Assembly (NCBI RefSeq): GCF_002105755.1
Contig: NZ_CP020821.1
Span: 2,418,001 to 2,482,000, forward strand
Direction of reading: 5' to 3'
DNA from: Mycobacterium colombiense CECT 3035
GTDB taxonomy: Bacteria > Actinomycetota > Actinomycetes > Mycobacteriales > Mycobacteriaceae
DNA length: 64,000 nt
Positions 9,161-19,230 of this stretch are shown piece by piece. The translations under genes were made by a program, and so were the position numbers. The notes under the pieces are model-generated. The model worked only from the letters and a program-made list of their open reading frames with translations, did no database searches and was not told the origin of the DNA. Numbering within the stretch: position 1 is the first letter of the stretch; each line of letters begins with the position of its first letter.

Positions 9161-10036
9161 CTAATTCAGCCGCAGCTCGCCGGTTGCGCGCTGCTGGTCG
9201 GACTGGTGTTTGAGCACGACACCGAGCGTGGCGGCGACGACCGCGTCGTCGATGGTGTCCAGGCCCAGCGCGAGCAGCGTGCGGCCCCAGTCGATGGTCT
9301 CGGCAATGGACGGCACCTTCTTGAGCTGCATGCCGCGCAGCACGCCGATGATGCGGACGAGCTCCTCGGCCAGGTGCGCGGGCAGCTCGGGGACCCGGGA
9401 CAACAGGATGCGACGTTCCAGGTCCGGACTGGGAAAGTCGATGTGCAGGAACAGGCACCGGCGCTTGAGCGCCTCGGAGAGTTCGCGGGTGGCGTTGGAG
9501 GTCAGCACCACCAGCGGTGTGCGCTCGGCGGTGATCGTGCCCAACTCGGGAACGGTCACGGCGAAGTCCGACAGCACCTCCAGCAGCAGGCCCTCGATCT
9601 CGATGTCGGCCTTGTCCGTCTCGTCGATCAGCAGCACCGTCGGTTCGGTGCGCCGGATGGCGGTCAGCAACGGACGCTGCAGCAAGAACTCCTCGCTGAA
9701 GACGTCGTCCTTGGTCTGGTCCCAGTCCCCCGAACCGGCCTGGATGCGCAGGATCTGCTTGGCGTGGTTCCACTCGTAGAGCGCGCGCGCCTCGTCGACG
9801 CCCTCGTAGCACTGCAGGCGCACCAGGCCCGAGCCAGTGGCCTGCGCGATCGCGCGGGCCAGCTCGGTCTTGCCCACGCCGGCCGGGCCTTCCACCAACA
9901 ACGGCTTGCCGAGCCGATCGGCCAAAAACACGGCCGTCGCGGTGGCGGTGTCGGGCAGGTAGCCGGTCTCGGCCAATCGCCGCGACACGTCGTCGATGTC
10001 GTCGAACAGCGGCTTGGACCGGGCGGGCACACTCAC
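9161..10036 (-). CDS. MoxR-family AAA+ ATPase
   Basis: The protein has Walker A GPAGVGKT (50-57), Walker B VLLIDETDKAD, and sensor-like residues in LTSNATRELSEALKRRC, as in MoxR ATPases. These couple ATP hydrolysis to remodelling of partner proteins together with VWA proteins. I chose GTG 10036, which follows AGGAGA at suitable spacing and gives 291 residues, the length I recall for Rv2426c. The frame is open for 24 more codons upstream, without a better ribosome site. It is followed directly by the VWA gene; proA lies 37 bp upstream on the same strand and may share its transcript. Confidence 0.9.
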   Translation of the reverse strand: MSVPARSKPLFDDIDDVSRRLAETGYLPDTATATAVFLADRLGKPLLVEGPAGVGKTELARAIAQATGSGLVRLQCYEGVDEARALYEWNHAKQILRIQAGSGDWDQTKDDVFSEEFLLQRPLLTAIRRTEPTVLLIDETDKADIEIEGLLLEVLSDFAVTVPELGTITAERTPLVVLTSNATRELSEALKRRCLFLHIDFPSPDLERRILLSRVPELPAHLAEELVRIIGVLRGMQLKKVPSIAETIDWGRTLLALGLDTIDDAVVAATLGVVLKHQSDQQRATGELRLN

Positions 10037-10073
10037 AATCGGTTCTCCTAAAACACTTGCTGCACGCGGGATA

Positions 10074-11333
10074 TCAGGCCGGACGAGTTTGTCCGTCTCC
10101 CCACGCAATCCATTTGGTCGAGGTCAATTCGGGCAGCCCCATCGGGCCGCGGGCATGCAACTTCTGGGTGGAGATGCCGATTTCGGCGCCGAAGCCGAAC
10201 TGCTCACCGTCGGTGAATGCCGTGGAGGCGTTCACCATCACCGCGGCGGCGTCGATGCCGTCCGTAAACTTCTGCGCCGCAGCCATATTGGTGGTCACGA
10301 TGGCCTCGGTGTGCCCGGTGCCGTACTCGTTGATGTGAGCGATCGCGGCGTCGATACCATCGACCACCGCCACCGCGATATCCATCGACAGGTATTCGCG
10401 GCGCAGGTCGTCCTCGTGCGCGTCCTTGGAGAATCCGCCGTGCACGGTCACGCCGGCGTCTTGCAGGGCATTCACCAGCCGCGGCAGCGCCTCGTCGGCG
10501 ATCCCGACGTCGATCAGCAGCGTCTCGGCGGCGTTGCAGACGCTGGGCCGACGGGTCTTGGAATTCAGCAGGATTCGCTCCGCGACATCCAGGTCGGCCC
10601 CCTCGTGCACGTAGACGTGACAGTTGCCGACGCCGGTCTCGATGGTGGGCACCTGCGCGTCGCGGACCACCGCGTCGATCAGGCTCGCTCCGCCGCGCGG
10701 AATCACCACGTCGACCAGGCCACGGGCCTGAATCAGATGCGTCACCGTGGAGCGGTCATCGGACGAAAGCAATTGCACCGCATCGGCGGGCAGGTCCTCG
10801 CTGACCAGCGACGCCCGCAGCACCTGCACCAGCGCCTGGTTGGACCGCGCCGCCGACGAACTTCCGCGCAGCAGCACGGCATTGCCGGACTTCAACGCCA
10901 AACCGAACGCGTCAACGGTCACGTTGGGCCGGCCCTCGTAGATCATGCCGACGACGCCCAGTGGAACCCGCTGCTGGCGCAGCTGCAGCCCGTTGGGCAG
11001 GGTGTAACCACGCAACACCTCGCCGACCGGGTCGGGCAGCCCGGCGACCTGACGCAGGCCGGCGGCGATGCCCTCGACGCGTTTGGGGTCCAGTGCCAAC
11101 CGGTCGAGCATCGCCGAAGGTGTGCCGGCGGCACGGGCGGCGTCGAGATCTTCTGCGTTGGCCGACAGGATCAATTCGGTGTGGGCGGCGATCGCGTCGG
11201 CCGCAGAGCGCAGTGCCTGATCCTTGGCAACGGTCGGCAACAACGCCAGGACACGTGACGCAACGCGGGCGCGGCGAGCGGCGTTGTGCACCTCCTGGCG
11301 CAAGTCAGGAAGCGATGGTGCTTGCAGACTCAT
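10074..11333 (-). CDS. proA: Gamma-glutamyl phosphate reductase
   Basis: ProA reduces gamma-glutamyl phosphate with NADPH to glutamate semialdehyde in proline synthesis. The 419-residue protein has the aldehyde dehydrogenase fold with [18 protein letters not shown] in the cofactor domain and the catalytic Cys266 in [13 protein letters not shown]. Its partner proB lies 11 kb away at 22170, as in M. tuberculosis (Rv2427c and Rv2439c), not next to it. In M. tuberculosis ahpC and ahpD lie on the far side of proA; here the neighbour is the MscS-like gene. Confidence 0.96.
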   Translation of the reverse strand: MSLQAPSLPDLRQEVHNAARRARVASRVLALLPTVAKDQALRSAADAIAAHTELILSANAEDLDAARAAGTPSAMLDRLALDPKRVEGIAAGLRQVAGLPDPVGEVLRGYTLPNGLQLRQQRVPLGVVGMIYEGRPNVTVDAFGLALKSGNAVLLRGSSSAARSNQALVQVLRASLVSEDLPADAVQLLSSDDRSTVTHLIQARGLVDVVIPRGGASLIDAVVRDAQVPTIETGVGNCHVYVHEGADLDVAERILLNSKTRRPSVCNAAETLLIDVGIADEALPRLVNALQDAGVTVHGGFSKDAHEDDLRREYLSMDIAVAVVDGIDAAIAHINEYGTGHTEAIVTTNMAAAQKFTDGIDAAAVMVNASTAFTDGEQFGFGAEIGISTQKLHARGPMGLPELTSTKWIAWGDGQTRPA

Positions 11334-11383
11334 TGAACCAGGGTATCCGGCCGCAAAACCCCGGGTGAGCCGACCCGATACGG

Positions 11384-12787
11384 TCAGCCCACCCGCTCAC
11401 CGCGCCGCGCACTGCGCACCTTGCTGCGCCGCTCTTCGATGATGTTGCCGAAGTTCTGCAGCAGCACCGGAGCACGCGTCACCAGGTGCTCGATATGTTC
11501 GCGGTCGATCTCCAGCGCGGTGACCTCATCCAGCGCGTACGCGCTGGCCAGGTTCGGTTGCCGGGTCAGCGCCGTCAGCCCCAGGAACGAGCCCTCGACC
11601 AGTGTGCTGATCGGCACCAGGGCCCCGTCGTCGGCGGTCGCGGTCAGCTGTACGCGCCCGGAGACCAGGAATGTCATGGTCGTGGGCACCTGGCCGGCGT
11701 ACTCCACCACCTCGTCGGCGCCGTAGCGGACGATCCGCGCCGCCGAGCGCAGCGATCGCTGCTCCTCGGCGCCGATCCGCAACGCGGGGGCCACCACCGT
11801 GTGCAGCGCGTGCTCCACCCGTTCGACGGTGGAGAAGTCGTCGTCGGCGTCATCGAGGTGCAATTCCTCCCGGCGGGTCGCATACCAGGCCCAGCGGAGG
11901 AACGTGGCCTTGGCGGCGCCGGCGTCCGCGGGTGAGTCCAACCCAATGGTCGTGCGGTACTCGCCCGCGCCCACCGGGACCGTGCGCGGCACGCTGCCGG
12001 CCTTGAGCTGCGGCAGCCCCTGCGCGATCCGCGACAGCACCGCACACACCCGGTCCGGCGGGTCGACGCTGGAGAACATCGTCGTCACCGCGAGCTTGTG
12101 CGCGCCGGGCGGGCGACTGAGGTTCGTGAACGCGTTGCTCGCCAGCATCGAGTTCGGCATGACCCGAATGCCGCTGCCGGTGTCGATGTGTACCGAGCGC
12201 CAATTCACCTCGACCACGCGTCCGCGCGCCGTCCCGGTGTCCAGCCACTCGTCGATGCGGAAAGGCTGCTCGAACAACATGAACAGGCCCGACACGATCT
12301 GGCCGACGGAGTTCTGCAGCATCAGACCGATGACGACGGACGTGACGCCCAGCGCGGTGAAGATGCCGCCGATGCGCACGCCCCAGATGTAGGACGACAT
12401 CACCGCCAGGCCGACACCGATCACCGCGAGCCGGGCACAGTCCAGAAAGATGGTGGGTAACCTTTTGCGCCAACTCTTTTCGGGCGCGCCCTCGAACATC
12501 GTCGCGTTGAGGCCGGACAGCAGAAGCACCAGCACCAGCAGACCGAACACCGTGGTCAAAACGCGCACCGGAACGTCGTCGGCCGGAACCTGCGAGGCCT
12601 GGACCAACAACAGCAGCAGCGCACCGAGCGGCAGCAGGTAGTTGCGCAGCAGGCCGACCTGGCGGGCCAGCGGGCTGTTCCGGCGCAGCAGCGCGTCGTG
12701 CAGCTCGGTGAGCGCGATCAACCCGAGGGGCAGTCCGACCGCGATGCCGATGGCCCAGTAGAACCAGGTCGAGTTGAAGAGGTTCAT
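11384..12787 (-). CDS. MscS-type channel with C-terminal cyclic-nucleotide-binding domain
   Basis: The 467-residue homologue of Rv2434c begins with several membrane segments within about residues 10-160. An MscS pore and beta domain follows: [19 protein letters not shown], then [20 protein letters not shown] and [19 protein letters not shown] cyclic-nucleotide-binding domain occupies about 350-445 ([28 protein letters not shown]). Its phosphate-binding cassette is weak: the usual GE-x-A-L is [10 protein letters not shown] here, so binding of cAMP or cGMP is uncertain. ATG 12787 overlaps the stop of the upstream cyclase gene by one base, so production of channel and cyclase-like protein is coupled. 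The role may be osmotic or membrane-tension release under nucleotide control; this is inference. Confidence 0.88.
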   Translation of the reverse strand: MNLFNSTWFYWAIGIAVGLPLGLIALTELHDALLRRNSPLARQVGLLRNYLLPLGALLLLLVQASQVPADDVPVRVLTTVFGLLVLVLLLSGLNATMFEGAPEKSWRKRLPTIFLDCARLAVIGVGLAVMSSYIWGVRIGGIFTALGVTSVVIGLMLQNSVGQIVSGLFMLFEQPFRIDEWLDTGTARGRVVEVNWRSVHIDTGSGIRVMPNSMLASNAFTNLSRPPGAHKLAVTTMFSSVDPPDRVCAVLSRIAQGLPQLKAGSVPRTVPVGAGEYRTTIGLDSPADAGAAKATFLRWAWYATRREELHLDDADDDFSTVERVEHALHTVVAPALRIGAEEQRSLRSAARIVRYGADEVVEYAGQVPTTMTFLVSGRVQLTATADDGALVPISTLVEGSFLGLTALTRQPNLASAYALDEVTALEIDREHIEHLVTRAPVLLQNFGNIIEERRSKVRSARRGERVG

Positions 12788-15039
12788 CAGCGCTCCAGCA
12801 ACCGGTAGATGGCCTGATCGACACCGCCGACGGAGATGCTGCCGGCGGGCGCGAACTGCCGAACGTCCCGCATCGCCTCGTACACCTGCGAACTGACGTA
12901 CACACCCGGCTGCGGTGAGCCACTGTGCATTTGATACGCCAGGCTGACCGCACCACCCCACATGTCGTAAACCAGGCTGGAGCGCCCGACCAGCCCGCTC
13001 ACCACGTTGCCGGTGTTCACCCCGACCCGCAGACCCAGCTGATGCGCGGCCTGACGGTTGAATCGATCGATGATGCGACCGATCTCGAGGGCGAAGTCGA
13101 CGGCACGGTGAATGCTGTCCAGCCGGGGGGTGACCACCCCGCAACTGGCCAGATAGCCGTTGTGGAAGGTGCGAATCCTTTCCACGCCAAGGGCTTCGGC
13201 GGCCGAATCGAATTGCCGGAAAAGATCGTCCACGGTGGCGACCAACTCGTCTTCGGGGACGTCGTTGGAGAACTCGTCCAGGCCGACGATGTCGGCATAG
13301 ATGATGGCGACGTCCTGATGCTTCTGGGCGATGGTCTCCTCGCCCTCGCGATAGCGCTGCAACACCGATTCGGGCATCAATGCGAGCAGCAGGCGGTCGT
13401 TTTCCCGGCGCTGCTCGTTGAGCAGCTCCTCCTTGATTGCCAGATTCCGGCTCATTTCATTGAATGCCGCTGTGAGGTCACCGATCTCGTCGCGGTGGCG
13501 GACCGGGATGTTGATCTCGTAGTCGCCGGAGCTGATTTTGCGGGTGCCTTCTTCGAGGCGCCGGACCGGTCGCACGGCGGCCTGCGCGACGAACAGCGAC
13601 GCCACGCAGATGGCGAAGATCATTGCGGCGACCGCGATCACCAGCGTCTTGCTGAACCTGCCGAGCCGGGCGAAGGCATCCGAGTTGTCGCGCGTCGCGA
13701 GGATCGACCAGTGCAGGTCGGAGTTCGGGATGCTCAGCGGTGAGTACGCTTCCAGCTCCCTGTTGCCCAGGTAATCGGTGGCGCTGATCACCCCCGTCTC
13801 GCCGCGTTTGGCGGCCCGGAGACCGGCGGTGTCGACAGGTTGCACCAGGGTGGTGGTGCCCAGCCGGATCGCCCGGTCGACCACATCGGGCGGCGTGCCG
13901 GCGTCGATCGCCGAACGCCGGTATCCCTTCGGGTCCTCAATGAAATCCCTTGAATCGGAACGCATCAGGTCATCGGGGCCGGCCAGGTATGTTTCGGTCG
14001 CGGGCCCCATGCCTGCGGCCTCCCAGTGCTTGTCGGCAGTCATGATCTTGTTGATCTTCGCGACCGGCACCGGCAGCGCCATCACGCCCTCGAACTTGCC
14101 GTTCATGCCGATCGGTGACACCACCCACGCGGTGGGGGTGTCCAGTGCCGGCTGGTACTGCTGGAAGTCGGTGATCCAGACGAAGTCGAGGTCGTTGGAC
14201 GCCAAGGCTTTCTGATACGCCTCCCGCAGCTTCGACTCGCGATACGGGCCGGTCAGAATGTTGGTGCCGAGATCGGGGCCCTTCAGCACGCTGTAGACGA
14301 CGTTGCCCTGCATGTCCAACAGCAGCGCGTCGCGATAGTCGAAGCGCGTGACGATGCCGCGCATGTAGAAGTCGAAACGCGCGTTGGCAGCCGACCATGC
14401 GCTGCCGTCGCCGGCATCCTGGGCGGGCAGCGCGTCGGGGCCCGGACGGGGCGCGGCGGTGTAGTACGCCTGAATGTACTTCTGCGCGTTGGAACTTGGC
14501 AGGACGGCCCGGATGTCGATGGTGTCCCCGGTGATTCGCTTGATCGGTTTGATCATGTCGTTGTCGTAGTAATCGACCAGCGACTGCTGTTGGGCCGGGG
14601 AGATCTGCGCGTTGTTCAATTGGGCGAAGTCCGCCGTGAGCGCCGTCGTCGCCTGGTTGATGCCAAACCCGCCGCTCCAGGTGATCAGCGAATTCGACAC
14701 CTCGCGGAACAGCGCCTGCACCGCCCGCTTTTGCGACTCGCGCATCTCGATCAGGCGTTCGGACTCGACCTGCCGCAACGCGTTGCGCCCCGAAGCCGCC
14801 CCGATGGCACCGATCACCGCCACGCCCAGAATGCTCGACAGTAGCATCGTGATCAGAATCTTGGATTGGATGCCGAACCGGAATCGGGCCAGGGCGCGCT
14901 GCCGCGGGCGTTTGGCGGCCGGTTGGGCGGGTTCGGGATCGATATGGGGTTCAGCGTCTGTTAGCTCGCTCGTGGTCAACCGCCTGCCCCTTTTCTTGGG
15001 ATCCAGCACCCCTAACGCAGCAGAATATCGCGCGACCAT
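12787..15039 (-). CDS. Membrane adenylate-cyclase-like protein, probably catalytically degenerate
   Basis: This 750-residue homologue of Rv2435c has a membrane helix (about 58-80), a large extracytoplasmic sensor domain, a second helix (about 465-487), a HAMP segment (about 487-540) and a class III cyclase domain (about 570-740). One metal-binding Asp is kept (Asp583, IIYADIVG). The second, normally in a GD pair, is replaced in RTFHNGYLA (Asn627). The usual Asn and Arg of the WG-VN-A-R signature are Ser699 and Gln703 in WGGAVSLAYQM. Cyclase activity is therefore doubtful. ATG 15039 gives the longest frame; TTG 14979 is an alternative. The gene is coupled to the cNMP-domain channel downstream. 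Confidence 0.88.
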   Translation of the reverse strand: MVARYSAALGVLDPKKRGRRLTTSELTDAEPHIDPEPAQPAAKRPRQRALARFRFGIQSKILITMLLSSILGVAVIGAIGAASGRNALRQVESERLIEMRESQKRAVQALFREVSNSLITWSGGFGINQATTALTADFAQLNNAQISPAQQQSLVDYYDNDMIKPIKRITGDTIDIRAVLPSSNAQKYIQAYYTAAPRPGPDALPAQDAGDGSAWSAANARFDFYMRGIVTRFDYRDALLLDMQGNVVYSVLKGPDLGTNILTGPYRESKLREAYQKALASNDLDFVWITDFQQYQPALDTPTAWVVSPIGMNGKFEGVMALPVPVAKINKIMTADKHWEAAGMGPATETYLAGPDDLMRSDSRDFIEDPKGYRRSAIDAGTPPDVVDRAIRLGTTTLVQPVDTAGLRAAKRGETGVISATDYLGNRELEAYSPLSIPNSDLHWSILATRDNSDAFARLGRFSKTLVIAVAAMIFAICVASLFVAQAAVRPVRRLEEGTRKISSGDYEINIPVRHRDEIGDLTAAFNEMSRNLAIKEELLNEQRRENDRLLLALMPESVLQRYREGEETIAQKHQDVAIIYADIVGLDEFSNDVPEDELVATVDDLFRQFDSAAEALGVERIRTFHNGYLASCGVVTPRLDSIHRAVDFALEIGRIIDRFNRQAAHQLGLRVGVNTGNVVSGLVGRSSLVYDMWGGAVSLAYQMHSGSPQPGVYVSSQVYEAMRDVRQFAPAGSISVGGVDQAIYRLLER

Positions 15040-15134
15040 CGAGTTATTCAGCGTTTGCCGTGACGCGATTGGGCGTCGAAAGCGCTGGTGGCCCTGGTGT
15101 GCCTTGCCATTCCGTCGCGACTAACGTCGGCCTC

Positions 15135-16013
15135 ATGGCTGGGGTGTGTGTAGTGGGCAGCGTGAATCTCGATCTGTCGTTGAGCGTCGACGCCCTGCCG
15201 CGGCCCGGCGAAACGGTTTTGGCGTCGTCGTTGACCCAGGCCCCCGGCGGCAAGGGCGGCAATCAGGCGGTGGCGGCGGCGCGCGCGGGCGCGCGGGTGC
15301 AGTTCGTCGGGGCGGTGGGCGATGACGCGGCCGCCGGACAATTGCGCGCGCACCTCGAGGCCAACGGCGTCGGGCTCGACGGAGCGATCGAAATTCCCGG
15401 TCCCAGCGGCACGGCCATCGTGGTGGTCGACGCGAACGCCGAGAACACCATCGTGGTCGCGCCGGGGGCCAACGGGCGGTTCACGCTGACCGACGACCGC
15501 GCGCGTGCGGTCGTCGCGCGCTGCGACGTGATGTTGACCCAGCTGGAGATCCCGGTGGACACGGCTGTCGCGGCCGCGCAGCACGCGCGTTCCGCCGGGG
15601 CGATCGTCGTCGTGAACGCCTCGCCGGCCGGCCAGGACCCCCGCTCGTTGGGCGAGTTGGCGGCCGCGGCGGACGTGGTGATCACCAACGAAGACGAAGC
15701 CGACGAATGGCCATGGCGTCCAGAGCATTTAGTGATCACGCTGGGTGCGCACGGCGCCCGCTACATTGGCACGGACGGCGAGTACACGGTGCCGGCCCCG
15801 GCCGTGGACCCGGTGGACACCACCGGGGCCGGCGACGTGTTCGCCGGCGTGCTGGCGGCGAATTGGCCGTCCAACCCGGGCTCGCGGGATCAGCGGCGGC
15901 TCGCGTTGCAGCGTGCGTGCGCGGCGGGTGCGCTGGCGACGTTGGTCGCCGGCGCCGGCGATTGCGCACCCGACGCCGACGCGATCGACAAGGCGCTCCG
16001 CGACGCGTCCTGA
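15135..16013 (+). CDS. rbsK: Ribokinase
   Basis: A PfkB-family sugar kinase of 292 residues, homologue of Rv2436. It has the N-terminal GSVNLDLSL sugar site, GGKGGNQAVAAARAG, and the C-terminal signature DTTGAGDVFAGVLA with the catalytic Asp. Ribokinase phosphorylates ribose to ribose 5-phosphate. ATG 15135 was chosen because it places MAGVCVVGSVNLD at the start; the frame is open further left but has no family similarity there. It diverges from the cyclase gene with about 95 bp between. No ribose transporter lies nearby. Confidence 0.9.
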   Translation: MAGVCVVGSVNLDLSLSVDALPRPGETVLASSLTQAPGGKGGNQAVAAARAGARVQFVGAVGDDAAAGQLRAHLEANGVGLDGAIEIPGPSGTAIVVVDANAENTIVVAPGANGRFTLTDDRARAVVARCDVMLTQLEIPVDTAVAAAQHARSAGAIVVVNASPAGQDPRSLGELAAAADVVITNEDEADEWPWRPEHLVITLGAHGARYIGTDGEYTVPAPAVDPVDTTGAGDVFAGVLAANWPSNPGSRDQRRLALQRACAAGALATLVAGAGDCAPDADAIDKALRDAS

Positions 16014-16112
16014 CCTGCGGTTGGCAGTGTTTGGCAGCTCCTGGCGTCGATCTGGCAGTGGTTCGCGAGCAGCGTCGGTGGTGATCGCAGTCGCCATCGA
16101 GAAAGGAACATC

Positions 16113-16520
16113 ATGTCCGCAACCACGATTGACCGCACGGGTACCCGGGACGGCTTGCTTCGCCTTGCCATGCGCGCCGACGCCGCCATCAGCGGACTGG
16201 TCGGCCTGGCCGGTATGCCGTTCGCCGGCTGGCTCGCCGACGTCTCGGGCACCACGAAGGCGTTCGAATACGGCATGGGCGCGTTCCTGATCGCCTACGG
16301 CGTGGTGGTGTTCGGGCTGGCCACCCTGCCGTCGGTGCGGCGCGCCGGCATGGCCGTCATCATCGCGAACGTGGCCTACACGGTGGCCGCGATCGTGCTC
16401 GTGCTCTCCGACGTCTTCCCGCTGACGCCGACCGGCGTGGTGCTGAACCTGGCGGCCGGCGTTGGCACACTGGTTATCGCGGAAGTGCAGTACCAGGGCT
16501 GGCGCCGCGCGAAGGCCTGA
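16113..16520 (+). CDS. Small conserved integral membrane protein
   Basis: The 135-residue product has four likely membrane helices (about 24-44, 53-73, 78-98 and 105-125). It corresponds in position and size to Rv2437, a conserved membrane protein of unknown role. GAAAGGAA precedes ATG 16113 at good spacing. No catalytic or binding motif is visible. It may share a transcript with rbsK, 99 bp upstream. A perfect hairpin follows its stop codon. Confidence 0.8.
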   Translation: MSATTIDRTGTRDGLLRLAMRADAAISGLVGLAGMPFAGWLADVSGTTKAFEYGMGAFLIAYGVVVFGLATLPSVRRAGMAVIIANVAYTVAAIVLVLSDVFPLTPTGVVLNLAAGVGTLVIAEVQYQGWRRAKA

Positions 16521-16533
16521 GTCCGGACGCTCG

Positions 16534-16562
16534 GGGTCCGCCCGGCGTTGCCGGGCGGACCC
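16534..16562. terminator. Bidirectional terminator hairpin
   Basis: GGGTCCGCCCGGC pairs perfectly with GCCGGGCGGACCC across a 3-base loop (GTT), giving a 13-bp stem. It lies between the convergent membrane protein gene and nadE, 14 bp after one stop and 8 bp from the other. There is no U-run, which is common for mycobacterial terminators. Confidence 0.85.
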
Positions 16563-16569
16563 ATGCCGG

Positions 16570-18612
16570 CTACTCCTCGGGGATTTCGCGGTCGATCTCG
16601 TCGAGCCAGATCCGCGCCGACATGTCGGACGGCGCGCGCCAATCGCCCCGCGGCGACAGCGAACCACCGTGTGACACCTTGGGCCCATTGGGCAGGGCCG
16701 AACGCTTGAACTGGCTAAATGAGTAGAAGCGCTGCACGAAGACCTGCAGCCAGTGCCGAATCTCCTTCAGCGAGTACGACGGCCGTTTGTCCTGGGGGAA
16801 GCCGGGCGGCCAGATGCCGTGTTCGGGATCGCTCCACGCATGCCAGGCCAAAAAGGCGATCTTCGACGGCCGGAATCCGAAGCGCAGCACGTGGAACAGC
16901 GAAAAGTCTTGCAGCGCAAACGGTCCCACCTTCGCCTCGCTGCTCTGCAGCTCCTCCTCCTCGCCGCTGGGCACCAGCTCTGGGGTGATCTCGGTGTCGA
17001 GCACCGACTGCAGCACCTCGCTGACCTCCGGCTCGAACTGCTCCGACGAGATCACCCAGCGGATCAGGTGCTGAATCAGGGTTTTGGGGACGCCGCCGTT
17101 GACGTTGTAGTGCGACATCTGGTCGCCGACACCGTATGTCGACCAGCCCAGCCCGAGCTCGGACAGGTCGCCGGTGCCCAGCACGATGCCGCCGCGCTGG
17201 TTGGCCAGCCGGAACAGGTAGTCGGTGCGCAGGCCGGCCTGGACGTTCTCGAAGGTGACGTCGTACACCTTCTCACCCCGGGCGAACGGGTGGTCCATCT
17301 CCTTGAGCATCAGCTCCGCGGATTCGCGGATGTCGATCTCGGAGAACGTGACACCGAGCGTGCGGCACAGCTCGGCCGCATTGCGTTTGGTGTGGTCGCC
17401 GGTCGCGAAGCCGGGCAGGGTGAACGCCAGGATGTCACTGCGCGGGCGCTGTTCGCGATCCATCGCGCGGGCGGCGACGATCAGGGCGTGCGTCGAGTCC
17501 AATCCGCCGGAGATCCCGATGACGACCTTCGGGAAATCCAGTGCGCGCAGCCGCTGTTCGAGGCCGGCGACCTGGATGTTGTAGCCCTCGAAGCAATCCT
17601 GTTCCAGCCGTTGCGGATCGGCGGGAACGAACGGGAAGCGCTCGATCTCGCGCCGCAGCCCGATGTCGCCCCCCGGCGGGTCCAGCCGGAACTCGATGCG
17701 CCGGTAGCTATCCGTCGTCGCCCGGTGGTGGCGCCGGTTGTCGTCGAAGGTGCCCATCCGGAGCCGTTCCGAGCGAAGCAATTCGATGTCGATGTCGGCC
17801 ACGCTGAGCCGCTCGCCCTTGGGGAATCGCTCGGAGGAGGCCAGCATCACGCCGTTCTCGAACACCATGGTCTGACCGTCCCAGGCCAGGTCGGTCGTCG
17901 ATTCGCCTTCCCCGGCAGCCGAATACACGTACGCGGCCAGGCAACGCGACGAGGCCGACCGGGCCAGCAGGCAGCGGTCCTCGGCGCGGCCGATGGTGAT
18001 CGGACTGCCGGACAGGTTGGCCAGCACGGTGGCGCCCGCCAGCGCGGCCTCCGCGCTGGGCGGGATCGGCACGAACATGTCCTCGCAAATCTCCACGTGC
18101 AGCACCAGGCCTGGGATGTCGGAGGCCTCGAAGAGCAGGTCGGGACCGAACGGCACCTCGGCGCCCGCGACGCGGATGGTGCCGCGCTCGTCGTCTCCGG
18201 GCGCGATCTGGCGACGTTCGTAGAACTCCCGATACGTGGGCAGGTACGACTTGGGCGCCACCCCGAGGACCGCGCCGCGGTGGATCACCACGGCGGCGTT
18301 GTAGATCCGGTGCCGATGACGCAGCGGCGCCCCGACGACCAGGACCGGCAGCAATTCGGCCGAGGCCGCGACGATCTGTGCGACGGCCTTCTCGACATCG
18401 TCGAGCAGCAAATCCTGCAGCACGATGTCCTCGATGGAGTACCCGGACAGCGTCAACTCCGGGAAGACGGCCAGCGCGACGGCGTCGTCGTGGCACTCCC
18501 TGGCCATCCGCAGGACCGATTCGGCGTTCGCGGCCGGGTCACCGATGACCGTGTGGTGCGTGCATGCGGCGACGCGGGCAAAGCCCTGGCTGTAAGCGTT
18601 GTAAAAGTCCAT
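16570..18612 (-). CDS. nadE: Glutamine-dependent NAD+ synthetase
   Basis: NadE makes NAD+ from deamido-NAD, ATP and glutamine-derived ammonia. The N-terminal nitrilase-type glutaminase domain has its triad at Glu52 (FPELTLSG), Lys121 ([12 protein letters not shown]) and Cys176 (HVEICEDMF), the numbers I recall for the M. tuberculosis enzyme. The synthetase domain has the PP-loop [14 protein letters not shown] at about 363-376. The length of 680 residues matches Rv2438c. It consumes the product of NadD encoded at 6723-7391. Next to it lie a cysteine hydrolase and a sirtuin, which may link to NAD turnover. Confidence 0.96.
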   Translation of the reverse strand: MDFYNAYSQGFARVAACTHHTVIGDPAANAESVLRMARECHDDAVALAVFPELTLSGYSIEDIVLQDLLLDDVEKAVAQIVAASAELLPVLVVGAPLRHRHRIYNAAVVIHRGAVLGVAPKSYLPTYREFYERRQIAPGDDERGTIRVAGAEVPFGPDLLFEASDIPGLVLHVEICEDMFVPIPPSAEAALAGATVLANLSGSPITIGRAEDRCLLARSASSRCLAAYVYSAAGEGESTTDLAWDGQTMVFENGVMLASSERFPKGERLSVADIDIELLRSERLRMGTFDDNRRHHRATTDSYRRIEFRLDPPGGDIGLRREIERFPFVPADPQRLEQDCFEGYNIQVAGLEQRLRALDFPKVVIGISGGLDSTHALIVAARAMDREQRPRSDILAFTLPGFATGDHTKRNAAELCRTLGVTFSEIDIRESAELMLKEMDHPFARGEKVYDVTFENVQAGLRTDYLFRLANQRGGIVLGTGDLSELGLGWSTYGVGDQMSHYNVNGGVPKTLIQHLIRWVISSEQFEPEVSEVLQSVLDTEITPELVPSGEEEELQSSEAKVGPFALQDFSLFHVLRFGFRPSKIAFLAWHAWSDPEHGIWPPGFPQDKRPSYSLKEIRHWLQVFVQRFYSFSQFKRSALPNGPKVSHGGSLSPRGDWRAPSDMSARIWLDEIDREIPEE

Positions 18613-18671
18613 CGCCCTTCCATTGTCGTCCCATGCGTGTCAATCGGTGGCCGCAGGGTATCCCGGACGGC

Positions 18672-19211
18672 ATGAGTGACACCGCTGTCCTAGTGGTCGA
18701 CATGATGAACACGTACCAGCATCCCGACGCTGAAAATCTAATACCCAATGTCGAGAAGATCATTGAGCCGTTGACCGACTTGGTTCGGCGGGCACGTGAA
18801 TCCGATGACGTCGACCTGGTCTATGTCAACGACAATTACGGCGACTTCACCGCGGAGTTCTCCGACATCGTGCGCTCCGCGTGCGACGGGGCCCGGCCCG
18901 ATCTGGTCAAGCCGATCCTACCGACCGAGGAGTGCCGCGTGATGACGAAGGTCCGGCACAGCGCGTTTTATGCGACGGCGCTGGCGTACCTGCTCAACCG
19001 GCTGGAAACCAAGCGGTTGATCATCACCGGTCAGGTGACCGAGCAATGCATCCTCTATACGGCCCTGGATGCCTACGTCCGGCACTTCCCGGTGGTGATC
19101 CCGACCGATGCCGTCGCGCACATCGACGCCGACCTGGGCGAGGCGGCGTGCAAGATGATGCAGCAAAACATGTCCGCCGAGCTCACGACCGCGGCCGACT
19201 GCCTCGGCTGA
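18672..19211 (+). CDS. Isochorismatase-like cysteine hydrolase
   Basis: The 179-residue protein has the catalytic triad of the isochorismatase/nicotinamidase superfamily: Asp10 (VLVVDMMN), Lys93 (MTKVRHSAFY) and Cys126 (TGQVTEQCILYT), with the cis-peptide GQVTEQC loop. It lacks the DxHxxxH metal-binding motif of nicotinamidases such as PncA, so a nicotinamidase role is not supported. The true substrate, possibly an amide or ester, is unknown. The start is uncertain: ATG 18672 gives a compact family N-terminus, while ATG 18633 is an in-frame alternative; neither has a strong ribosome site. It diverges from nadE across about 60 bp and is followed 19 bp later by the sirtuin gene. Confidence 0.85.
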   Translation: MSDTAVLVVDMMNTYQHPDAENLIPNVEKIIEPLTDLVRRARESDDVDLVYVNDNYGDFTAEFSDIVRSACDGARPDLVKPILPTEECRVMTKVRHSAFYATALAYLLNRLETKRLIITGQVTEQCILYTALDAYVRHFPVVIPTDAVAHIDADLGEAACKMMQQNMSAELTTAADCLG

Positions 19212-19230
19212 ATCTCCTACTCTGGATGAG

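Noticed and set aside
16753..18675. A 640-codon open frame antisense to nadE
   Set aside because: nadE is fully supported with its catalytic triad; the opposite frame has no motif.
18672..19211. Nicotinamidase (PncA) call for the cysteine hydrolase
   Set aside because: The DxHxxxH metal-binding motif of nicotinamidases is absent.
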